The notes beneath the pieces are model-generated. The model was not told the DNA's origin and did not search any database. It saw only the letters and a program-made list of their open reading frames with translations. A program made the translations under genes and the position numbers. DNA of 64,000 bases from Tetragonia tetragonoides (Eukaryota > Streptophyta > Magnoliopsida > Caryophyllales > Aizoaceae). Below, piece by piece: positions 45,901 through 59,744 of the stretch; the stretch's first letter is position 1, and each line of letters begins with the position of its first letter. The stretch lies in the NCBI GenBank assembly GCA_038025085.1, contig CM076140.1, forward strand, positions 38,873,501-38,937,500, given 5' to 3'.

Positions 45901-45969
45901 AGCCTATGTGGGATTTGAACCCACGTCTTTGTGCAAGAGCACTTGCTCTACCATCTGAGCTAATAGGCT
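45901..45969 (-). tRNA. tRNA-like sequence in X4, minus strand
   Basis: Complement has AGCCTAT/ATAGGCT acceptor, D-arm GCTCAGATGGTAGAGC and T-arm GTGGG-TTCAAAT-CCCAC, with a B-box GGTTCAAATCC. The middle arm is a short GTGC-TCTT-GCAC hairpin. Inverted relative to the copy at 45502, 330 bases away. Confidence 0.5.
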
Positions 45970-46677
45970 TCCAAGACTAATAACATATATACCAAATATT
46001 GAACACAATATGTGAAACTGAACATGAACACAAACACACTGAAAATTCTCAAAACAGAAAAACAACATTTGATGGAATTCCACCATTTTTTACATTCATG
46101 AGCCCCTGCAGCATAACCATTATAATCACTTTCCATCTTGATAAAGTGTGAGCACGTGATTCTCCTTTAAAGAAACTAACAAGGGGGAGAGGAAGGGGAA
46201 TTCAAAGCCTTAATAATTACTTAATTAGCAGCTACAATATGCATTGACATTGCCATTCACTCAACACAGTCATGTGTGCAAGGCGCCAATACCCAAAAAT
46301 CAAGTTTATGTGCTTAATATCAAGATCTATCTGCCATAAGGGTATAGAAAATTACCAACAAACAGAATCGAGCAGATTTCATGGTATACCTGGTGATCAG
46401 TACGTGGGTCAGTGAGAATCAGGAGGTGAGGCGAGGCTCGCTGAAGAAGGTCTGAAGCTGATTGGTGAAGGTACCAGGAGTGCGGCGCCCGGCATGAGCT
46501 CTCCAGTGTCCTGAACAAACTTCCCTCTGACCATATGGTCTAGCAGATTGGACAATGATATCCTGGGGGTTCTCATACAGTAACTCTTGCAGCCATTTGA
46601 AGCATTTTTCATGTCTTTGCAAGGTGATGATGTGAATACCTGCAACGATTACTATTATGTTTTAGTTGCTTACTCCA

Positions 46678-46873
46678 AAACAGCAACAAATGCTTCAGTA
46701 TAAGACATGTAAGAGGCAGGAGTACTAGAGGGAAAGGAGTAGCTGGTTTCCTCACTCAGAGTTGCAATTTATTACAAACAGCAACAGATGCTTCAGTATA
46801 AGACATGTAAGGGGCAGGAGTACTAGAGGGAAAGGAGTAGCGGTTTCCTCACTCAGAGTTGCAATTTATTACA
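46678..46873. repeat. 98-base tandem duplication in X4
   Basis: 46678-46775 and 46776-46873, each starting AAACAGCAACA and ending GAGTTGCAATTTATTAC, with a few differences. Confidence 0.85.
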
Positions 46874-46959
46874 ATTAATCATTGCTCGAAATGAAACAGA
46901 AAATGACGTTGATTTGCTAGACTAACTGTTAGTTTTTCAATTTATAGTTCCTGTAACAA

Positions 46960-48125
46960 AGTTAACCTTGTTCTATCAAAACGTTAACCCTATCTATAAA
47001 AAGTTAACCCTGTCCTATAACAAAGTTAACCCTATTCTCAATAAAAGTTAACCCTATTCTTAATAAAAGTTAACCCGACCTATAACAAAGTTAACCCGAT
47101 TTTCTACAAAAGTTAACCCTTCCATGATTAGAAGTTAACACTATTACGAATGAAAGTTAACCCTACTATCCAGAGTAAGACACTAACCTCAGAATTGTAC
47201 TAAATTGAAGGACAAAATCACCATATATTTGGTGCTAGGTTACCTATTTTCTTTTGTTTTTGAAGAGCAAAACAAACAGAGACAACGAGAGCTACACATT
47301 TCCTCTCTTTACGTACAAGAGAGGCTCGAATGTCTAATTGGTCTACAAATATCTATTGAAACAGAGGACACCATGAAAACACCTCAACCCCAAAGAACTA
47401 TAACTACTGCTAAAGTGCTAAGACATCAAACAACATACAAAAGCTAAGCAGTGAAAAAAATGCAGTAGGAGAAAAACATTTACATAAGCTGGTGGTAGCA
47501 TCAAGAATCAGCAGCAATCATTTGGATCGAATAGGTTCGTGACCGTGCACCGAGTCAGTATATGCAGGTATCTAATGGATTTCCATGGTTGGAGCTGGAG
47601 TCAAATCTAATAGTCTCAACAACAGCAGAACTCGTTGAAGGTCTGGGTATTGCTCTTCTTAAGGTCATAAGTAAATTCTGTCAGAAGAGACATTTATTTT
47701 CACTATCAGCAGTGACTTCAGTATCAAGACCTTGTTGCCCTTGCAAACCCTGCAGCCAACCAGAAACAGTACAACGTTTTGGAAGACTTGACCTATGACA
47801 TATGCGACATTCTTAGCAACTTGCTCCAGTGTAAAAGCCTTCCGAACAATCGCAGTCCTCAGCCGATTTTCAACAAACCCACTACTACAGGGCTCAACCC
47901 CTCTCAAGCATTAAAAAGGATTGAGAACACAACGACCAAAGCATACTAACATACCCATGTCAAGGATTCAACTACGGCTAACTCCCCTACCATATTGCTA
48001 GGGGCAACCATCAAAGACAGAGTCACTCCTATTCTAATAATAAAAGTTAACCCAATTATATAAAAAAAAGTTAACCCTTCAATGAATAAAAGTTAGCCAT
48101 TTATGAATAAAAGTTAACCCTATCA
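46960..48125 (+). repeat. GTTAAC motif arrays, right half of X4
   Basis: AAAAGTTAACCCTATTC-like words cluster at 46960-47165 (about ten) and 48040-48125 (four), all in + orientation. The sequence between (47170-48030) has short frames without recognisable domains. Confidence 0.75.
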
Positions 48126-50960
<2,835 letters not shown>

Positions 50961-50964
50961 ATTT

Positions 50965-52250
50965 AATTGGGCCGGAAAAGGCTACACGTACACTAAGTGT
51001 ATAAAGTTAGATATACACAAATCATCCTAACCTTACACTTGGCAACTTCTTTGAATATTGAGTGAATCTTATTAAATTTGAGGAATATTCTTTTTCAAAT
51101 GAAAATTTTGAAAAATTCAAATTGATTTTGAAAATTTCAAATTGAATTTGAAATTTGGGATTTGAAATTCAAATGGAAAAGTAAACAAGCATTTAATACT
51201 AACAAATTTAATTAATATTTATTTTAGAAATTAGAAAATCAGATGACTCTCCCCCTCCCCTTACAATTTTCCGGCGACTTTGCAACGGTACTCACCCGCC
51301 CCTCTCTCTCTCCAACCGGCACAACCCCTTCAATTATTTTTCCGGTGACATTAAAACGTCGAACTTATTTTCCGACGAAGATTAGAAATTTCTAAAATCA
51401 GTGAGTAGAATTTCCTAGTTAATTAGACACCCATAAATATTCATGTTTCAATGTGTCCAGATAGAACCGAGAAACCTTTTTTTTCTGGGTAGCCATTTTT
51501 TCCGGTGAGCTTGCGGACTTGCGGTCATGTATTAACTTCGAAACATGTAATTTTGCTACCAAAGTCTTCACTAACGAAAAATCCAAGTACTAACTAATTT
51601 TGCAATCAAGGAAGCATTTTGCTACCATGGGCTTTACTAATCTAAATACAAGTACAAACTAAATTTGCTACCATCTACGACATTTATAAGTTCGCAAATG
51701 AAAATTATTTTGCTACCAATATATACATTAACCACCTGTTTTGGTTGTCATACGAAATAAAACTCTTCGATAACACGAGAAGAAAAACAACCACAACAAA
51801 GAACGGACGGACACTCTTCGCCCGGAAAATTAATCAGAAAAATGGTGTAAAGTTTTGCCGGAAATTATGGGTAGAAAAGTATTATTGTATGAATAAGACG
51901 ATAACAACTGGGCTCCTCTTTCGCCGGAAAATTCGCTTTTCGCCGGGATGTCGGCGGAGAGTAATCGGAGAAGTTGGAGATGACTGGAAACAATGGAGCT
52001 CGTTTTTTTTATTTTTTTATTTCCTTTCTGCTTTCTCTCTCATCCCTTTTTTTGCCTCCAAACCTCATATTTTTTCCCTCCTTTGGCTTCTTGTTTCCCT
52101 CCTTTGGCCTCTTATTTTCCCTCCAAAACCTCCTTGTTTTCCTCTACAAGCTTTAAAGGAAGATTCTTAATTAAGGACAAGTGGAGGGCTAAGATCATTT
52201 GTGCATATTTTGCAACATACACTTAGTATATGTGTATCATGGTCCAATCG
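50965..52250. mobile_element. Small TIR element (about 1.3 kb), possibly MULE-type
   Basis: Left sequence ATTGGGCC...CTACACGTACACTAAGTGTATA...TACACAAATCATCCTA has an imperfect inverse at the right end (complement: GATTGGACC...ATACACATATACTAAGTG...GCACAAATGATCTTA). The inverted repeat is about 70-80 bases. The inside contains CCGG-rich leader-like sequence and a frame at 51745-52170 of no recognisable domain. Exact ends and target duplication are not settled. Confidence 0.5.
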
Positions 52251-52932
52251 GGTCTCCCTATTCCTCCTTCACATCTTTACACAATTCAATTACGAAACTT
52301 CAGTTAAGGTTCCTCTATTAATTATAAATATTTACAGCACTATTTAAACTCTGCTTCAGTTAAATTTAATCTCCCACATTGTGGTCTTTGTGGTTTCGAC
52401 AATTGAAGAAGAAATCAAGTAACTGTGACTTCATCTCCCTCCCCTCTCACGAAAAAAGTAAGTTTATTCATGTATCCTATTTGCTAATCATAGTATCATT
52501 GTTTATATTGTGAAGTTATTTTTTTTTTGTTTTTGATCAAAATGCAAAATGCTGTTTGGGATGTTGCAGGGTTGATATCAACTTTGGACAAATACAAACG
52601 ATCTTTAAATGACATTGAGATTAGTATAGTCCCTAAAACTACCTTCTTTTTTTTTGGGTGTTAATATCATTAGTATTTATACTATGAATTGGTTTTGAAG
52701 AAGATAAGTTGCAACCAAAAACTAGAAATATGTTATGTTGATATAGGTTATGATTTTGTTGGATTTGACAAGTTTGAACTGTGCAAGGGAAAGAATCATG
52801 TTTTAACCGGTGTGTTTGAAGTATAAGTTTCATATACCAATATTTGCAGAATGTTAAAAATTGTCATCCCTTCCCTACAAATTGACTATAATGGTATTTA
52901 AATTTGTTGAACTTTTTAAATTAATGTACATA
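52251..52932. other. Intergenic sequence, nothing recognised
   Basis: AT-rich, no gene or repeat ends seen. It borders the LTR of B-right. Confidence 0.4.
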
Positions 52933-54448
52933 TGTAGGCTGCCGTATTTTTCTCCCCTCTTTCCGCGCATCTTCCCTCGACCCTCTTTCGGGGCTAGGGT
53001 TTCCGGACAACCTGGGAGAGCGCGATGGTGTTCGAATTTCGTGAATCTTTGAGTGTGAATACACGTAGAGATTTGTGTACCAAGGACATGATTAAGATTG
53101 TCGGAAGTCGCCACCAAATTTTAAGGTAATTTGGAAACCTTGGAGGTCAAGTCGATAGTCTAGAAAGACGTGAACTCAACTCCTGTGCACCCCATTCTCT
53201 ATTAGGAAAATTGACTTCATAAATGAGTTTGGGGGCGTAGGTACGAGGTAGGAAGGTGTTAGGCACCCAACTCGCCCGTTGACAACAACGACCTTTACTA
53301 GTCGATTCAATATAATTATTAATGTTATGGTTCCAAACAAGGTTCAATTTGTCCAAATTCCTAGTTTTAACTACTGGGTTGAATAAAAATTATTATTGTG
53401 ACCACTTTTAATAATTTATCAAATTACATGCTTTTATTGCTAAAAAAACGATAAATATGCTAAAACCTGCAAGTTAGAGGACAAACACATAATTTATCCA
53501 CCAATCCACAAACAAAGCATGATTCATTCATAAGAAAAGCAATAAATAACAAAATAAAAACATTCATTCATCCATTAATTAGGCTTAATACAAGCCCTTT
53601 TGCTCAAAACGCGCCATGCATGTCAATATCACATAAACCAAAATGGTTAGTAATAACAAGCAATGTAAATATTATTGAAAACCCTCATGTTGGATTACCT
53701 GGATGCTCATAATGAACTTATTGGGTTATATTGCTTGAATTCATGCTCTTGATGAAGTGTGAAGGCTTATTTTGTGGTGCTAGGGCTAACCCTAAAGAAG
53801 GAGTAGAATCAGAATTTCTGGTTTAATATGAGAGAGAGAATGTCCAAACTTCAGACCAACCCTTCAGAGAGAATGTCCAACCTCTTCAACTGAACCCTAA
53901 GGTTTGTTTATATAGAAGAGGGGGAGCTGCCAGGGTTTGGCACGGAAATCGAACGGGCCTCGAATTTGCTGTCCGCGAGAAAAGGTCCAGGCTGCCATAC
54001 AGCTAGGCCGAGCGGCCAAACCGGTAGGACAAGCGGCACAGCCGCTTGTCCTAGCGGCCACCGCTTGAACCCAAGCGTGGCCGCTTGGACCTAGAGCGGC
54101 GTGCCTGTATAGGCACCTGACATGTCTTTCACGCGGGGGAGGCTTTTCCGAGGGGGTCCATGCGGGATTGATTGAGTTCCCTGGTTTGACCAAGGGTTGA
54201 CTCATGGGTTTGGGTTCCCTTTTGGGCCCTTAGGTTCAAAGAGGCCTATCTCTTAGTTTTGGACTCCAATTGAATTGAGTCCAACTGGTTTGGATCACCT
54301 GTACAAAAGGCTTCCACTGGTTAATTCAAATGAACTGGGCTAATCATCAGAGCAATTATTTTCGCAATCCAAGTTCGAGCAAAATCCAATCCTTTCGTCA
54401 TCGGATTTTTATGGGGACTTATTATAGACACAATTTTTGGTGTCTACA
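52933..54448 (-). mobile_element. 3' LTR of element B-right, 1.52 kb
   Basis: On the minus strand runs TGTAGACACC (54448) to GCCTACA (52933), matching the 1.59-kb LTR at 17834-19424. Contains the AGCGGC/GCCGCT island (53985-54118) and TATATAAACAAACC (complement of 53904-53917). The array, antisense genes and pol lie above it, so it is the 3' LTR. The 5' LTR is beyond 64000. Confidence 0.8.
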
Positions 54449-54599
54449 GAAGACCCTACTTTGGCCGAGCTCGAATAGAGCGAAGGTCAAAGTATTCCTG
54501 TTCCAATACCTGCAATAAAACAGGCAAACTGAGTGAGGTGACAATCAGTTAAAGATAAACAATCATTTTTAGAGTAATAAATTTCTCGGTTTATTTGAT

Positions 54600-55255
54600 C
54601 GAGAGTTTGACCCTATGCTGTAGGTCAGACAATAAACGTCCTCCGATTTTCAGTCGAAGGGGACCTTACGCTGTAGGTTACACAATAAACGTCCTCCCAT
54701 TTTCAGTCGAAGGGGACCCTATGCTGTAGGTTACACAATAAACGTCCTTCGATTATCAGTCGGAGCGGACCCTATGCTGTAGGTTACACAATAAAAACAT
54801 TTCGTTAGAAATAAGATAAAAGATAAACATCCTTCGATTTTCAGTCGAAAGGTGACCCTATGCTGTAGGTCAAACAATAAACGTCCCTCGATTTTCAGTC
54901 GAAGGGGAACCCTATGCTATACGTTACACAATAAAAATATTTCGTTAGAAATAAGATAATAGATAAAAATCCTTCGATTTTCAGTCGAAAGGTGACCCTA
55001 TGCTGTAGGTCAAACAATAAACGTCCATCGATTTTCAGTCGAAGGGGGACCCTATGCTGTAGGTTACACAATAAAAATATTTCGTTAGAAATAAGATAAT
55101 AGATAAAAATCCTTCGATTTTCAGTCGAAAGGTGACCCTATGTTGTAGGTCAAACAATAAACGTCCTTTGATTTTCAGTCGAAGGAGAACCCTATGCTGT
55201 AGGTTAGACAATAAAAATATTTCGTTAGAAATAAGATAAGTAGTAAAGGGTAATA
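54600..55255. repeat. Tandem array of family B, right copy
   Basis: Repeats built of TTTTCAGTCGAAGGGGACC, CTATGCTGTAGGT and ACACAATAAA words, with ATTTCGTTAGAAATAAGATA spacers. Inverse of the array at 13740-17690. At least eight half-units. Confidence 0.8.
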
Positions 55256-55439
55256 AAATGTTGCTCAGACCTTAGGTCGGGTTTGAGCCCATGCCATTTG
55301 GCCGAGTTTAATTGTGCAAACCTATGGGCTTAAAGTAGTCCTGTTTTCATAAACGGACTTTGGAGCGCAAATAACTGCTATGGACCTCGTGTGGGGCCCA
55401 CTGATTTTGAACCAATCGCCCATAAAATGTCAGAGGTGA

Positions 55440-55640
55440 GAGAGTGGGCCAGGCGGTCAAGCCGCCACGTTAAGCGGTTGAACCGCTACGTGGAGAGGCT
55501 AAACCGCTAGCTGGAGCGGCTATACCACTTAGTGGAGCGGCTATGCCGCGTGGCTTGTGGTCTGACCGCCAGCTGTGCGGTTTGACCGTCCACGTGGGTG
55601 GTTTGACCAGTCATTTAGGTCTTCCACGGGTTGTGCATAA
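55440..55640 (+). promoter_or_regulatory. AGCGGC/GCCGCT island and TATA-like box of antisense PMD gene (B-right)
   Basis: Dense GCGGTT..AACCGC and AGCGGC words, then GTGCATAAAAAG at about 55634, followed by the ATG at 55902. The same order precedes the left copy. Confidence 0.5.
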
Positions 55641-55901
55641 AAAGAAAGAGGGGAGGCCGAAATGGGTCATCTTCCATTTCGTGCCTTCTCTCATCTCTCT
55701 CCTCCATTTTTGCTCAAATTTTCAACCTCCATCAAAGCCCCTAGCTCCAAATCTTGAGGTTTTCTTGCTCAAATTCTTAGTAGAACTTGATTTTGCTAGT
55801 TGTTCTTGTGTTTTTGAGTGTCAAAACTCAAAATTGTGTGAATTTGTGAGTTTTGTGAGTTTCACTCAAATTTCCAAAAACTCCATTTTTGCTCTTCATC
55901 C

Positions 55902-58900
55902 ATGGCTCCTAAACTTAGAGGAGGTAGGAAAAGGAAAGGGCAAGAGATTGTTGTTGATGAGGCCCCGAATGTTTTCACTCGGGTTTTTGTTTCCGGTATA
56001 CCCCATTACCAGGTGGGTGAGAGCCGCTTAGTCCAAGATGAGTTCACTCGTAGTGATTTTCATCCTATCGATCATTGGGAGCCCAGCGATCTTGTTTTAA
56101 AGAAGAAGGAGCATTTGGTTACCGTTGGTACCAAATGTCGGGTATGTCATTTTTTTGCTTTTGCTCTTTTACACTTAGAAAATCATGTGTAGGCAAACAT
56201 AGAATCCCTAGGTTGAGAACTGTAGCGTAGCTAAATGTGGAAAAACCAATTTGCATGAAATTGTTTTTCTGGTTAATTTGCGAATTCCCGTAGGACTCTT
56301 GTATTATATATGCATGTGCAGAATGAATTTGCGGGAAATTCATATTTAGTGGTGGAAAATAAATTTGTATGAAATTTATTCTCGTTGCAATTATATATAT
56401 TCTATGAAAATAAACTTGAATGAAGTTCATTTTTGTTGTGGCGGTAAATGGTTTCTTGAGTATATTTGTGGAGAATAAACTTGTGTGAAATTTGCTCTCT
56501 TTAAAACATACTCTTGTCATATTGGTTTAGCTAATATGCTAAATTTTACGAATTGTAAAAATTAGGACTAAACCGGAGACTGGTAGTTGTTACTAGGATC
56601 ACCTAGCTAATCGTCTTGCAATTATTGTGTTGTTTAGGACATCGACACCGCCATGTGGGGTTACGATAGCCTTTCGGGTATCGAGAAAGCCCGTAGGTAC
56701 GTGACTCCTTCGGTTGACGCTATTGTGGAGCGTTGTGGCTTCGGTCACTTTTTAGCGTCCATTGCTTCTGCTGAGCGCTCCGACCGCTTGCTGGTTAGGG
56801 GTCTTGCGGAGCGGTAGTGGGATACTACCAGTACCTTTGATTTTCCTATGGGTGAGATCATGATCAGCCCTTTCGAGTTTGGTCTCATTTCCGGGCTCCC
56901 TTGCACCGGTACTCCTGTCACTTATGGAGATGTGAGCAGGGAGGTCATGGTGGAGATGTTTGGTCTTTTTGGGACCAACTGGGATGGTAAGGAGTATGGT
57001 CGCACTGACGTCATGGTCCAGTTCTTGACCAACCCAAGGAAGTTGAAGAAGGTCACGGTGGAGCAGCACGCTCGCCTTTTCTTGGCCTATGTTCTAGCTT
57101 GTTCCGTCTTTTCGGATAAAGCTAGTAGGAACCATGTTCGCTATTTCCCGTGCTTACGGGATTTGGACAGAGTTGCGGAGTACAACTGGGGTCTTCCCGC
57201 GTACTCTTGTCTTCTACGATGTTTGAGGCAGTCCAGCAGCCTCAGTGGAGAGGACGGTGCATCTCGCGTCTCCTTAGTCGGTTATTGGAAGGTTATGGAG
57301 GTAATTTCCTTTTACCCTTCTTGTACTTTGTGTTTCTGGCTCTTTATTAATAACTTGTGTCTAATCCATGTACTTTGCATGTCTTAGATTTCGTTTTATG
57401 AGCATTTCTCCGACCTTGCCCCTCTCCTCGAGACAGGGGATTTGTCTTTTCCAGCGGGACATCTTGCCCATTTACTACGTTGCATGCCCTTAGGGAGGCA
57501 ATATATCCCTTGACCGCTCAGGATGTAAGCAACTTTCCTTTGTGCTTCTTTTGTCCCTTTATTCTTTTGTGTGCTCATTCTTGTTTTTGCAGGTCGACTG
57601 GTTCCCCTGGACGGATTACCTCCCGGGTCTCTCGGATAGATTTTTAGGTGCTTGGGAGTATGACCAGAAGAGGATCCTTATTGAGGGTCCTTTCGGTTTT
57701 GAGTGGTTCTTGGGAGAGAGACTAATTAGGCAAACTTTCTCTGACCTTCCGGCTCCGAGGATTCCTTTGGATCCTCCGGATTCTAAGCTTTATGTTCGTC
57801 ACCTTACCATGGAGCAGGTAAGGGCGGCTAATGTTGGGGTGAATGCTCTTGAGTATTTGCTTCCATCCGATCCTGAGGTGGATCTTATGGTGGCATATAC
57901 TGATTTCATGGAGGCTCGGTTGTGCCCCAACTTCTCTACCGACCCGGTAAGTAATGTACTTTGTTTCCTAATTTCGTTTGGAAATTTAGAAATATGTCTA
58001 ATATTTGTTGAGTCTTTTGCAGAGTGCTTCAAGTTCTTCGTCGTCTCATGTGACTGCTTCTTCTCCGCGTCTTATTCTCCCTTCCATGTCGGCGGGTTAC
58101 ACAGGAGCGGACGGGTCTCCTCAGGTTATACAGATTCCTGAGTTTCGCGGCCCTGATGAGGAGGTCGAGGGATTGCCTCTACCAGCTGGTTGTAGGGGGG
58201 TAAGTGAGAATTCATTATAATTTGCAATGTTTCCTTTGTATTTATACTGACTCTTTTCTTTTACGTGCACAGTTGAAATCTGCGGAGACGCAGAAGATCT
58301 ATAGAGGCATGCATGCCCTTAAGAATTGGCTTTTCGGGTTCGCGTCTCGGAGTGTATGCACGAGTCGTCGGTCTGACGTTCGAGAGGTATGTTCATTTCA
58401 AGTAATAGTTCTTGATTTGAATTTTTGGTAATTTTCTGACCTTGAGCCTATTTTCACAGCCTGTTCCCGTGGTGAGGCCTCCTAGGCCTCCAGTTGTTCG
58501 TACTCCGGAATCTGTGTGTACCCCACAGCGTCCTCCTCCTAGGCAAGAGAGTACGGAGGTGCGTCAAGGGACGCCTCTAGCTAGAGTGGATACGGGGAGC
58601 TCGCCCCAAGTGCCTCATCTTCCGCAGTGGCCTGCACCGCCTCCCTATATGGGGTATCCGGGCTATCATATGCCCATGTATCCTCCCATCCCTCCAAGGG
58701 GTTCTTGGAGTCGGGATAGTACGGGGTATGGCGGCTATCCCGGCACGTCGGAGCCACCTCGTCATTCACCGGATCCCGCTTACTTGACGGGTTCATTATT
58801 TGCTTTCGACCCTAGAGCTTGGGCGATGTCTCAGCCCGGTCCTTCAGGTGCTCCATCATCGAGTGGACCCGGAGAGTCGTCTTAGGCGGGTCCGAGTACT

Positions 58901-58918
58901 GGCGAAGATGGGCAGTGA
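55902..58918 (+). pseudogene. Seven-exon plant-mobile-domain-like gene, antisense in B-right
   Basis: Exons by GT..AG borders: 55902-56141, 56638-57300, 57388-57524, 57593-57946, 58023-58199, 58273-58386, 58460-58918. Exon 1 gives a basic start, MAPKLRGGRKRKGQE. Exon 2 holds the PMD-like core: AER.WDTTSTF, then FPMGEIMISPFEFGLISG. Exon 4 ends the conserved part with FEWFLGERLIRQTF and IPLDPPD. The tail is Pro/Ser/Tyr-rich (PPPYMGYPGYHMPMYPP). Exon lengths match the left copy (240, 663/662, 354, 114). Lesions are TAG at 56815-56817 in exon 2, a 19-base shortening of exon 3 (137 against 156) that shifts the frame, and TAG at 58883-58885. PMD proteins are chromatin/silencing-linked in Arabidopsis (MAIN, MAIL1). 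Here the role is unknown. Confidence 0.75.
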
Positions 58919-59404
58919 TATTTGTTGTAGTGCATTTTGAACTTTCGGGCTTGTATTAAACCTGTTACAAATTATTGCATTTTATTCACGCACAAAAATA
59001 TCACGCAAATGCCCATATGTGAACTTAATCAATTAATTTCCGAGTGGGAAATCACAAACCATGATATTCGGAAATTTAGGATCTCCAAGAATTTAGCACA
59101 TTTGGGGTACCCCTTCCCCTAAAATTAAAAAAAAAATAAGTAAAGAAAAGCAAAAAATAGAAAAAGGTAATTAAAGGGGAAAATATTAATAAAGGAAATC
59201 AGAAAATAAAAGGAATAAAAGTGGAACTTGATAATCAAGATAAAAGAAGGAAAGAAAATAAAAGGGAATAAATAGAAAAGTGGCAAGAGCCAAAATTTAA
59301 GGTAAGAAAAATATAAGGGAAGGCTTCCAAGATCTGTCCAAGTGGGAATTAGGAAGGTAGAGCCCTGTCAAACGTGGGGTCGGCTGGATCGAGGTCTCTC
59401 GCGA
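58919..59404. other. Spacer between antisense PMD gene and ORF1 promoter (B-right)
   Basis: AT- and purine-rich, colinear with 9516-10025 in inverse orientation. No gene seen. Confidence 0.5.
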
Positions 59405-59660
59405 AAGAACACACCAGGCGCCTATACAGGGTGACCGCTAGAGCTCCTAGCGGCTGTGCTAGAGAGCTCTAGCGGTTGCCGCTTGGGCTTGCGGTTTGGC
59501 CGCTTGTCCTAGCGGTCAAGCCGCTTGCTGGAGCGGCTAAGCCGCCTGTCCTAGCGGCTAGCCGTCTGGATCAGCTTCAAGGCCGCCTGGCCTCTTTTTC
59601 GTCGGTTGTCTGAATTTCCTTAATTTTTTGACGAGAATCCAACTGTAGCCTCTATATAGT
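59405..59660 (+). promoter_or_regulatory. Antisense ORF1 promoter of B-right: U3-like module with TATA box
   Basis: CCAGGCGCCTATACAGG, then an AGCGGC/GCCGCT island to about 59580, then GGCCGCCTGGCCTCTTTTTC, then CTATATAG (59652-59659), 86 bases before the ORF1 ATG. The LTR at 17834-19424 has the same order: CCAGGCGCCTATACAGG, island, GGCCGCCTGGACCTCTTCTC, TATATAAA. The match suggests a copied LTR promoter. Confidence 0.6.
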
Positions 59661-59744
59661 TGAGTTTCTTTCTCTTCTCTTCTCACCACTTGCTTTGAGC
59701 CCTTAGAGAGAGAATTCCTTGAGAGAAAATCTTTAATCTTAACA

